Positions 24,402-30,527 of a stretch of DNA of 30,527 bases are shown in pieces. The translations under genes and the position numbers were made by a program. A model generated the notes under the pieces. That model did no database searches, was not told where the DNA came from, and saw only the letters and a list, made by a program, of their open reading frames with translations. Source of the DNA: Clostridium_T sp040217795 (GTDB lineage Bacteria; Bacillota; Clostridia; Clostridiales; Clostridiaceae); NCBI GenBank assembly GCA_040217795.1, contig JBEHWK010000023.1, forward strand, positions 1 to 30,527, given 5' to 3'. The number at the start of each line of letters is the position of its first letter. The stretch's first letter is position 1.

Positions 24402-24437
24402 TAACAGGTAGAAACTTTAGTTTCTACCTGTTATTAT
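24398..24437. terminator. Perfect 18-bp hairpin between the convergent DUF1573-type gene and disA
   Basis: ATAATAACAGGTAGAAAC (24398-24415) and its exact complement (24420-24437) flank the loop TTTA. The left arm includes the plus-strand stop codon. U tracts are weak on both sides, so it may act as a bidirectional terminator or a 3'-end stabiliser. Confidence 0.75.
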
Positions 24438-24502
24438 TCCATAAAATCATATTTTTCAATCAATTCATGCTTTGATTATTAAAATCTATATATCAGGAGT
24501 TT

Positions 24503-25567
24503 TTATACATGTTTATTTAATTCTACCTGCTCTCCGATTCTTCTTAAGCCATTTCTTATAGCCTTTGCCCTAGCCTCTCCAATTCCCTCAACTTTATCCA
24601 AATCCTCCATAGTAGCTTCAATTATATTTTTTAATTCCTTAAAATGCTTAACTAAATTTTCAATTACAGAGGAAGGAATTCTTGGAATTTTACTGACTAT
24701 TCTATATCCTCTTGGATGTATCAGCGTATCAATTAAGGAGACTCCGTCATACCCTAATTTTTTCCCTATAGAATCTAAATCTATGAGCTCTTCCGATGAG
24801 AGTCTTTGGATTTCCTTATAAATTTCACTATATTCTAAATTAGCACTGCAATAATCCCTTATTAAAAGTATACCATCTTGTTCTATACTTTTAACAAGCT
24901 CCGCAAGCTGCATGGAAATCAATCTTCCTTCATTTCCAAGTTCTACAATATATCGTTCAATCTCCCCTACAATCCTCATTACCATCTCTGTCCTTTGAAT
25001 TGCAGTTATTACATCAAACAATGTAGTCAAGTCCTGAAACTCCAGAATATTAAGATTATTTTTTACCCTGTCTAAAACTGAAACATACTTTTCAAGGGTT
25101 TGGATAGCTTGATTTGCCCTTGCTATTATTGCAGATGTTTCTCTTAAGACATATTTTAAATCTCCTTTGTATACGGTAATAATATTTCTTCTTTGTGATA
25201 TAGCAACCACAATTACCCCGGTTTCTTTTGCAACTCTATATGCTGTTCTGTGCCTTGTTCCTGTTTCAAATGTAGGTATGGATGAATCAGGAACCATTTG
25301 AACATTTGCACAAACGATTTTCTTAAAATCTGAACTTATTACTATTGCCCCATCCATTTTGGCTAATTCATATACATATGAAGGAGTAAATTCCGAATTT
25401 ATTTTGAAACCTCCATCCACAAGTTTCATTACATCCTCATTATCACTAAACACCAGAAGAGCACCGGTCTTAGCCCTTAAAATATTTTCCAATCCTTCTC
25501 TCAATATAGTTCCGGGAGCTAATATCTTTAATATTTTTTTAATATCTTTATCATACTCTATTCTCAT
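24503..25567 (-). CDS. disA: DNA integrity scanning protein, diadenylate cyclase
   Basis: DisA makes c-di-AMP from two ATP and scans DNA for branched structures, which inhibit it. The 354 residues have the DAC domain with DGA at 72-74 and RHR at 105-107, a helical linker, and the C-terminal helix-hairpin-helix segment (LDKVEGIGEARAKAIRNGLRRIGEQ). The start is ATG after TAGGTGATAAT, 14 bases after radA, with which it forms an operon. In many Firmicutes disA is followed directly by yacL; here an opposite-strand gene separates them. Confidence 0.97.
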   Translation of the reverse strand: MRIEYDKDIKKILKILAPGTILREGLENILRAKTGALLVFSDNEDVMKLVDGGFKINSEFTPSYVYELAKMDGAIVISSDFKKIVCANVQMVPDSSIPTFETGTRHRTAYRVAKETGVIVVAISQRRNIITVYKGDLKYVLRETSAIIARANQAIQTLEKYVSVLDRVKNNLNILEFQDLTTLFDVITAIQRTEMVMRIVGEIERYIVELGNEGRLISMQLAELVKSIEQDGILLIRDYCSANLEYSEIYKEIQRLSSEELIDLDSIGKKLGYDGVSLIDTLIHPRGYRIVSKIPRIPSSVIENLVKHFKELKNIIEATMEDLDKVEGIGEARAKAIRNGLRRIGEQVELNKHV

Positions 25568-25581
25568 ATTATCACCTATTA

Positions 25582-26946
25582 CTAAAAAATCTTATTGATG
25601 GCCTCTCTTAAATTTGATATTCCTATAACTTTTATTCCTTTGGCCTCTAATTTATCTTTATTTCTTTCAGGGATCAAAATATATTCAAATCCCATTTTAG
25701 CAGCTTCATTAACTATTCTTTCACATGAAGAAACAGGTCTTATCTCGCCAGTTAACCCCACTTCCCCTACTGCTATCATTTTATGCAGTTTCAGTTCTCT
25801 GTTTTTTACAGATGACAGTAAAGCTAATGCAACGCCTAAATCGCCAGTAGTGCCATCAATATTTAGCCCTCCTACAACATTGAGATAAACATCACAACTA
25901 TAAAAAGGAACCCTCAGTTTCTTCTCCAAAACTGCCAGTATGAGACTTAACCTTGAATTATCTATCCCCACTGCTGTCCTTCTTGGTATTGTTGCCTTTG
26001 TTTCAGTAACCAAGGCTTGAATTTCAACTAAAATAGGTCTAGAGCCTTCCATTATCCCAATAGCAACGGAACCTTCCTGGGTTCCTTCCCGTTCCTGCAG
26101 AAATATCTTTGATGGGTCATAGACCTCTTCAAGACCTTCACCCTTCATTTCAAAGACTCCAATTTCTCTTGTAGTCCCAAACCTGTTTTTCATGGTTCTA
26201 AGAATTCTGAATTCTTCTGTTCTTTCTCCTTCAAAAGAGAGGACAGTATCAACCATATGTTCCAAAACCCTTGGCCCTGCTAATTCTCCCTGTTTAGTTA
26301 CATGAGCAACTATGAATAGTGGAATGTTATTTCCTTTAGCTATCCTCATTATTGCATTTGAACATTCTCTCACTTGAGAGACTGAACCTGGCGCAGATGT
26401 TATTCCTTCTTTATACATAGTTTGTATTGAATCAATAATTACAAAAATAGGTGATAATTCATTTATTTGAGCTTCTATTATTTCCAAGTTTGTTTCAGAT
26501 ACTATATAAAGATTTTGGGAATCTGCACCTAACCTGTCTCCCCTGATCTTGATTTGTTCTTCTGACTCTTCTCCAGATACATACAATACTTTGCCGTACT
26601 GTTTTGCAATATTCTGAGCTGTCTGAAGAAGCAGTGTAGATTTCCCTATTCCCGGATCTCCTGAAATAAGCGTAAGGGATCCCCTTACTAATCCGCCGCC
26701 TAAAACCCTGTTTAACTCTTTAATTCCTGTGTTAAATCTCTCTTTTTCACCTGACTTTATTTCTCCGATATTTTTAGGAGTACTCCAGTCACTTAACATT
26801 ACACTCTTGCTTTTCACATTATCTTTCGTATCTTTTATTTCCTCCTGAAAGCTGTTCCAACTGCTGCAATCAGGACACTTTCCCATCCATTTTGGTGATT
26901 CATATCCGCATTCTTGACATATATATATAGTTTTTAACTTTGCCAT
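25582..26946 (-). CDS. radA: DNA repair protein RadA (Sms)
   Basis: RadA is a RecA-like hexameric motor that aids branch migration in recombination repair. The 454 residues have an N-terminal zinc finger (C10, C13, C24, C27), Walker A GDPGIGKST (96-104), the RadA-specific KNRFG (253-257) and the Lon-protease-like C-terminal domain (GGLNIDGTTGDLGVALALLSS). The ATG is preceded by GTTGGTGGAAG, a weak SD. It heads radA-disA; no mcsA-mcsB-clpC genes precede it as they do in Bacillus, and two plus-strand genes lie upstream instead. Confidence 0.96.
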   Translation of the reverse strand: MAKLKTIYICQECGYESPKWMGKCPDCSSWNSFQEEIKDTKDNVKSKSVMLSDWSTPKNIGEIKSGEKERFNTGIKELNRVLGGGLVRGSLTLISGDPGIGKSTLLLQTAQNIAKQYGKVLYVSGEESEEQIKIRGDRLGADSQNLYIVSETNLEIIEAQINELSPIFVIIDSIQTMYKEGITSAPGSVSQVRECSNAIMRIAKGNNIPLFIVAHVTKQGELAGPRVLEHMVDTVLSFEGERTEEFRILRTMKNRFGTTREIGVFEMKGEGLEEVYDPSKIFLQEREGTQEGSVAIGIMEGSRPILVEIQALVTETKATIPRRTAVGIDNSRLSLILAVLEKKLRVPFYSCDVYLNVVGGLNIDGTTGDLGVALALLSSVKNRELKLHKMIAVGEVGLTGEIRPVSSCERIVNEAAKMGFEYILIPERNKDKLEAKGIKVIGISNLREAINKIF

Positions 26947-26969
26947 CTTCCACCAACTTCAACTACAAT

Positions 26970-26978
26970 ATTATAACA
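26970..26978 (-). promoter_or_regulatory. Candidate extended -10 promoter of radA-disA
   Basis: On the minus strand TGTTATAAT gives a consensus -10 (26970-26975) with a TGn extension, 23 bases before the radA ATG. At 17 bases upstream only ATGTTA is present as a -35. The 5' leader would be very short. Confidence 0.4.
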
Positions 26979-27037
26979 ACTATTAATTATCATAACATAT
27001 TATTAATTTAATTATAATACACTTATTATTTTTTTAT

Positions 27038-27051
27038 ACAACAAATGTTGT
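27038..27051. repeat. 14-bp dyad over the -35 region of the glutaredoxin promoter
   Basis: ACAACA-AA-TGTTGT is a perfect dyad apart from its 2-base centre. It overlaps the candidate -35 box TTGTTT and could be an operator. Confidence 0.45.
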
Positions 27052-27075
27052 TTATGAGTAAAACCCACATATAAT
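27048..27075 (+). promoter_or_regulatory. Candidate promoter of the glutaredoxin-like gene
   Basis: TTGTTT (27048-27053) and TATAAT (27070-27075) are 16 bases apart. The -10 is consensus and the -35 matches in three positions. It would give a leader of about 80 bases. Confidence 0.45.
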
Positions 27076-27164
27076 AATTATGAAAAATATTGATTTTTGC
27101 TTCTGTATGTTTTAAGATTTTATTAATAGATAATTATTATTATTTAATGAGAGGTGTGAATTTA

Positions 27165-27395
27165 ATGATAAAAGTATATACAACCAATTCCTGCCCATGG
27201 TGCGTTAAGGCAAAGAATTATCTAAAATCAATTAATGTTGCTTTTGAGGAAATAAACGTTCAGGATAATATGGACGCAAGAGAAGAAATGGTTAAAAAAT
27301 CAAGACAGATGGGAGTTCCGGTGTTAGACATCCATGGAACAATTATTATCGGATTTGATAAACCTGCTATCGATAAAGCTTTAATCATCAAATAA
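27165..27395 (+). CDS. Glutaredoxin-like protein, YruB family
   Basis: This 76-residue thioredoxin-fold protein begins MIKVYTTNSC and has the CPWC active site (C10, C13), a MGVPVLDI segment carrying the cis-proline, and the IIIGFDK ending typical of YruB-type glutaredoxins. It is expected to reduce disulfides, probably taking electrons from thioredoxin reductase. The ATG at 27165 is chosen for the SD GAGAGGTGTGAATTTA; a longer frame upstream has none. It is on the plus strand, divergent from radA, and ends in a strong terminator. Its partner cannot be told from sequence, though trxB lies 2 kb away. Confidence 0.9.
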   Translation: MIKVYTTNSCPWCVKAKNYLKSINVAFEEINVQDNMDAREEMVKKSRQMGVPVLDIHGTIIIGFDKPAIDKALIIK

Positions 27396-27410
27396 ATACA
27401 AATATTCATT

Positions 27411-27439
27411 AAGACTTGGCAATCTGCCTAGTCTTTTTT
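27411..27439 (+). terminator. Intrinsic terminator after the glutaredoxin-like gene
   Basis: AAGACTTGGC and GCCTAGTCTT pair over 9 of 10 positions around AATCT, followed by a T7 tract. Confidence 0.85.
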
Positions 27440-27446
27440 TATTTTT

Positions 27447-27475
27447 TTGTAAAATATCTGTATCTTGCTTATAAT
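27447..27475 (+). promoter_or_regulatory. Promoter of the DUF1292-type gene
   Basis: TTGTAA (27447-27452) and the consensus TATAAT (27470-27475) are 17 bases apart, 46 bases before the ATG. The -35 starts just after the glutaredoxin terminator. Confidence 0.6.
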
Positions 27476-27521
27476 TTTAGGGTACTACTAAATCGTGTAA
27501 TTTATTAAAGGAGTGATTTTC

Positions 27522-27758
27522 ATGAGTACTAAAAGAAAAATGACCTTTACCGATGAAGACGGAAATAAAATCCACTATACAATCATAGACCAGCTTCTTA
27601 TCAATAAATCAGAATATGTTATAATGTCTCCGGAAAATTCCGCAAGTAATCCTGAATTTTATAAAATAAACTTTGACAGTGCATTAAACGAAACCCTTTC
27701 TCTTGTTGAAAATGAAAGGGAAATATCTATGATAAAAAAGGCAGCTCATCTACAATAA
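27522..27758 (+). CDS. DUF1292-type small protein of unknown function
   Basis: This 78-residue protein starts MSTKRKMTFTDEDGNKIHYTIIDQL, the DEDGN-x-hydrophobic pattern of DUF1292 proteins of Firmicutes, followed by EYVIMSPE and an acidic helical C terminus. No catalytic motif, signal peptide or membrane helix is visible, and the function is unknown. ATG at 27522 is chosen because AAGGAGTGATTTTC precedes it; an ATG three codons upstream overlaps the SD spacer. It is monocistronic with its own promoter, and converges on gapN across a shared hairpin region. Confidence 0.8.
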   Translation: MSTKRKMTFTDEDGNKIHYTIIDQLLINKSEYVIMSPENSASNPEFYKINFDSALNETLSLVENEREISMIKKAAHLQ

Positions 27759-27804
27759 AAAAAAAGCAGGAACTGTTTAATTACCGTCTTAAAACAGTTC
27801 CTGC
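27757..27804 (-). terminator. Strong intrinsic terminator after gapN
   Basis: On the minus strand GCAGGAACTGTTT (27792-27804) pairs perfectly with AAACAGTTCCTGC (27766-27778) over 13 bp, with a 13-base loop and a T9 tract. The convergent plus-strand DUF1292-type gene stops at the far edge, so the hairpin may serve it too. Confidence 0.88.
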
Positions 27805-27814
27805 CTGACTTTCT

Positions 27815-29275
27815 CTACTCTCCTACATTTAACACTATAGCTTTTGGCCTTGACATAGATTCAATTGAGTATTTTATCCCTTGTGTTCCTATCCCGGATG
27901 CCTTAACCCCCATAAATGGGAAATGATCAGGTCCTCTCTCAGTCTTATTATTTATTTGAACAGTTCCTACTTCAAGCTTATCAGCTACATAGAATGCTCT
28001 GTTGATGTTTCTAGTGAATACGGAAGACTGCAGTCCATATTGTGATCTGTTAGCAATATCAATTGCCTCCTCTGCATCTTTAACCCTTATAATAGGTAAA
28101 ACTGGACCAAAAGGTTCTTCCCAGGCCAGCCTCATGTCCTGTGTCACATAATCGAATAGTGTGGGATATATCAAATTTCCTTTTCTGATTCCTCCGAATA
28201 AAAGTTTTGCCCCCTTATCCTTTGCATCATTTATCAGCTCTTCAACATAGTCAGCAGCTTTTTTATCTATTAATGGCACTATATCAACCTGCTCCTCGGA
28301 TGGGTTCCCTACCTTCAGAGCCTTAACCTTATCTTCCAGCTTTCTTACAAGTTCATCTGCCACATCTTCTACTACAAGTATTCTTTTTACTGCAGTACAT
28401 CTTTGCCCTGAATATGAATATGCTCCTGACACTATATTTTTAGCAGCCAGATCTAAATCTGCATCTTCCAGTACTATAGCTGCATCTTTGCCTCCAAGTT
28501 CCATCAATAGTGGAGTCATGGCAGATATCCTGGAAATACCTCTTCCTACTTCTGTACTCCCCGTAAAATTTATGAAGTCAACTACTGGATGAGTAACAAC
28601 ATAGTCACCTATTTCACTTCCTCTTCCTGTTATTGTATTTAGTACTCCAGCAGGAATCCCAGCCTCCTGAAATACCCGTACCAAATGAAGTGCGCTAATA
28701 CTTCCCTGAGTAGCAGGCTTTAATACAACACTGTTTCCAGCTACTAATGCAGGCGCTATTTTTGATGCAGATAAATTTACAGGATAATTAAATGGGGATA
28801 TTGCAAGAACTACGCCTAAAGGCACTCTGGTTACGATACTTATCTTCCCCTTACCTGTCCCCGGAAACAATTCCCCTGGAAGTGTTTCTCCTGTCAAACT
28901 TTTAGCAGTATCTGTAGTAAATCTTATATAGTCTGCAGTTCTATGGACTTCTGAAAGAGCACTATTTCTATCCTTTGCTATTTCTTTAATCATAATTTCA
29001 GCTATATCATCAGCTCTTTCATCCAACAGATCAGCTGCTTTCAATAATATGGATGCCCTCTCATTTAACGGTACCTTGTTCCAATCAACCTGAGCATCTC
29101 TGGCATTTCTTATCACTTTATCAGCCTCATCTATACTCATTGCGTGAACTTTTCCCACAATAGAATCATCTATCGGAGACTTAATGTCTATAAGATTTCC
29201 AGTTTCACTTTTAACCCATTTACCTCCGACTAAATTTCTGTATATATTATTTTCACAACATAAATCCTTAAACAT
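27815..29275 (-). CDS. gapN: NADP-dependent glyceraldehyde-3-phosphate dehydrogenase, non-phosphorylating
   Basis: GapN oxidises glyceraldehyde-3-phosphate directly to 3-phosphoglycerate, yielding NADPH and bypassing one ATP. This 486-residue aldehyde dehydrogenase has SPFNYPVN (N163), MELGGKD (general base E259) and GQRCTAVKR (nucleophile C293), with the GapN-like NNKTERGPDHFPF near the C terminus. The closeness to streptococcal GapN is recognised from memory. The start is ATG at 29273-29275, with SD GGGGGAGAGAATC; it overlaps the trxB stop by 8 bases, so the two are translationally coupled. Another ALDH specificity is possible but less likely. Confidence 0.93.
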   Translation of the reverse strand: MFKDLCCENNIYRNLVGGKWVKSETGNLIDIKSPIDDSIVGKVHAMSIDEADKVIRNARDAQVDWNKVPLNERASILLKAADLLDERADDIAEIMIKEIAKDRNSALSEVHRTADYIRFTTDTAKSLTGETLPGELFPGTGKGKISIVTRVPLGVVLAISPFNYPVNLSASKIAPALVAGNSVVLKPATQGSISALHLVRVFQEAGIPAGVLNTITGRGSEIGDYVVTHPVVDFINFTGSTEVGRGISRISAMTPLLMELGGKDAAIVLEDADLDLAAKNIVSGAYSYSGQRCTAVKRILVVEDVADELVRKLEDKVKALKVGNPSEEQVDIVPLIDKKAADYVEELINDAKDKGAKLLFGGIRKGNLIYPTLFDYVTQDMRLAWEEPFGPVLPIIRVKDAEEAIDIANRSQYGLQSSVFTRNINRAFYVADKLEVGTVQINNKTERGPDHFPFMGVKASGIGTQGIKYSIESMSRPKAIVLNVGE

Positions 29276-30215
29276 ATGATTCTCTCCCCCGCTCCTCAAT
29301 ATATTTTTCTGCATCTAATGCAGCAATAGCTCCATCAGAAACCGCTGTTGTAATCTGCCTGTATTTTTTCTCTCTTACATCCCCAGCTGCATAAACTCCT
29401 TTGATGTTTGTTCTCATATTTTCATCAGTAAGTATATATCCTCCTTTACTCAAATTCAAAACCTCCTTAAACAAGTCAGTTTTAGGATCTGTTCCGATAT
29501 ATCCAAATACAGCATCAATTGCTATTTCTCTCGTTTTACCTGAAATAGTATTTCTCATTATCCCTTTTTCAACGTAATTTACGCCATCAACATTCATTAG
29601 ATCCCAGTTGTATAAAACTTCTATCTTGGGATGGTTTAATACTTCTTCAAGTGTTGACTTTTGTCCCTTAAAATAATCATACCTTCTTATCATTATCACT
29701 TTTTTAGCAAATCTGGTCAGAAACAGAGCCTCTTCCAGTGCGGAGTTTCCACCTCCAATTACTGCAACTGTCTTATCCTCATACATTGCTCCATCACACA
29801 CTGCGCAATAATGAATTCCCTTGCCTGAAAATCTCTTTTCATTTTTTAAGGGAAGTTTCCTTGGTGTTGCCCCTGTTGAAATTATCACTGCCTTTGGTTT
29901 ATAAATATATGACTCCGTTTCAATGTTTTTTTCTTCATCAGTTAAAGCAACCTTTTGCAGAAAGTCAAATTCATCTATTTTTGCACCCATTTCCAATGCC
30001 TGTTCCTGCAGTAAATCTGCCAGTTTGCTTCCTTCGATACTTTTAATCCCCGGATAGTTTTCAATAAGGTAGCTTGATCTTACCTGACCTCCTATAAATG
30101 CATTCTCCAGCACTAAAATATCCAGCTTAGCCCTTGATGCATACATGGCTGAAGTAAGTCCTGCAGGGCCTCCCCCTATTATTATCAAATCTATATTTCT
30201 AATTTCCTTGTTCAT
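29268..30215 (-). CDS. trxB: Thioredoxin reductase-like flavoprotein
   Basis: It is expected to pass electrons via FAD to thioredoxin. The 315 residues from ATG 30213-30215 show the FAD motif IIGGGPAGL (12-20), the redox pair CAVC (137-140), the second dinucleotide motif VIGGGNSALEEA, and the C-terminal GVYAAGDV. The usual NADPH phosphate-binding HRRxxxR is altered to IRRYDYFK, so cofactor preference is uncertain; ferredoxin-linked forms exist in Clostridia. Two in-frame ATGs upstream (30233, 30251) are possible, but GGGGGTG is well placed for the chosen one. It overlaps gapN by 8 bases. Confidence 0.93.
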   Translation of the reverse strand: MNKEIRNIDLIIIGGGPAGLTSAMYASRAKLDILVLENAFIGGQVRSSYLIENYPGIKSIEGSKLADLLQEQALEMGAKIDEFDFLQKVALTDEEKNIETESYIYKPKAVIISTGATPRKLPLKNEKRFSGKGIHYCAVCDGAMYEDKTVAVIGGGNSALEEALFLTRFAKKVIMIRRYDYFKGQKSTLEEVLNHPKIEVLYNWDLMNVDGVNYVEKGIMRNTISGKTREIAIDAVFGYIGTDPKTDLFKEVLNLSKGGYILTDENMRTNIKGVYAAGDVREKKYRQITTAVSDGAIAALDAEKYIEERGRESYV

Positions 30216-30261
30216 GTTAAAATGCACCCCCATCTTCCCCCCATGGGGCATATCTATTTAT

Positions 30262-30267
30262 ATTATA
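30262..30267 (-). promoter_or_regulatory. Weak candidate -10 for trxB-gapN
   Basis: On the minus strand TATAAT lies about 47 bases before the chosen trxB start, without a clear -35. An upstream TTGTTA pairs only with TATTAA at 15 bases. The region 30216-30391 otherwise holds only AT-rich sequence and a CCCCATGGGG palindrome near 30238-30247; I see no gene in it. Confidence 0.3.
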
Positions 30268-30391
30268 ATATTGTGTTTAATTTTTAGTATCCCTTAATAT
30301 GAATTATTAGTTAATAACAAACCCACGCCCAATATATTAATTATTATTCTCAAAAATACATATTTATACTCTTTTTCTGATTTTCCATAAG

Positions 30392-30439
30392 GGGTTGTTG
30401 CAAATCTAGATTTCTAGAGGAGCAACAACTCTTTTTTTT
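30392..30439 (+). terminator. Plus-strand intrinsic terminator with no visible upstream gene
   Basis: GGGTTGTTGC (30392-30401) and GCAACAACTC (30422-30431) pair over 10 positions (one G-U) with a loop containing two TCTAGA hexamers that can pair, followed by T8. Nothing coding is seen on the plus strand before it, back to the trxB start. Confidence 0.7.
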
Positions 30440-30527
30440 GTAAATATTGGTACACAAGGGATTAAGTCAATTAACCCAATTATTAGATCTGTTGGTTGGA
30501 TTTATTTTTGGGTACACTTAATAAGCC
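30440..30527. other. Unassigned right-end sequence with a GGTACAC direct repeat
   Basis: GGTACAC occurs at 30449-30455 and 30511-30517, 62 bases apart. A short minus-strand frame enters from the right edge and stops near 30485 (reading LLSVPKNKSNQQI); it could be the C terminus of a gene outside the window. Nothing could be identified. Confidence 0.3.

Noticed and set aside
27090..27164. Longer start for the glutaredoxin-like gene
   Set aside because: The upstream 25 residues are hydrophobic and Tyr/Asn-rich from AT-rich DNA, without SD, and homologues begin at MIKVYTT.
29276..29314. N-terminal extension of gapN inside trxB
   Set aside because: No SD for the upstream ATG; the start at 29275 has GGGGGAGA at good spacing.
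30214..30297. 27-codon plus-strand frame overlapping the trxB start, a possible gene for the orphan terminator
   Set aside because: No SD, no promoter with good match, and most of it is complementary to the trxB leader.
1..30527. CRISPR array, prophage, complete insertion sequence or defence system
   Set aside because: No regularly spaced repeats, transposase, integrase or nuclease-toxin genes are present; the content is core housekeeping.

Overview
The window is a core chromosomal segment of a low-GC Firmicute, most likely an anaerobic spore-former of the Clostridia/Tissierellia type. Grounds: a sporulation sigma-H gene, a Firmicutes-type L10 leader, a proline T-box, an archaeal-type ProS, DisA, Rae1/YacP, Mini-III and YacL homologues, a YruB-type glutaredoxin, and strong SD/TTGACA signals in AT-rich DNA. 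The genus cannot be read from the sequence. Almost every gene is on the minus strand, so the biological order runs from high to low coordinates.

Right end (about 26.9-30.5 kb): trxB overlaps gapN, a two-gene redox/NADPH unit closed by a strong terminator. Two small plus-strand genes, a DUF1292-type protein and a YruB-type glutaredoxin, face it with their own promoters. The last 135 bases hold a plus-strand terminator with no recognisable gene in front of it, and unassigned sequence.

Middle right (21.9-26.9 kb): radA-disA (repair and c-di-AMP), then a short plus-strand gene of unknown function convergent with disA, then yacL-ispD. A perfect TTGACA-17-TATAAT promoter and a T-box leader with a CCC (Pro) specifier drive proS-cysS, which ends in a strong terminator. 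Next come mrnC-rlmB-rae1-sigH (RNA processing, rRNA methylation and the stationary-phase sigma factor).

Left two thirds (1-16.2 kb): the translation/transcription supercluster tRNA-Thr(GGU)-tuf, rpmG-secE-nusG-rplK-rplA, rplJ-rplL, rpoB-rpoC, rplGB(L7Ae-like)-rpsL-rpsG-fusA-tuf. The last tuf is cut by the window edge; its visible 138 bases are identical to the first copy. Several regulatory elements are visible: two mimics of the 23S rRNA L1-binding site (before rplK and rplA), the L10 leader with attenuator, an rplL-rpoB hairpin, and near-consensus promoters placed just after upstream stop codons. The gene content is ordinary. The points worth a second look are regulatory: the nusG start with a hairpin between SD and AUG, the duplicated L1 site, the phased repeats in the yacL upstream region, a dyad over the glutaredoxin promoter, and the orphan terminator at the right edge.
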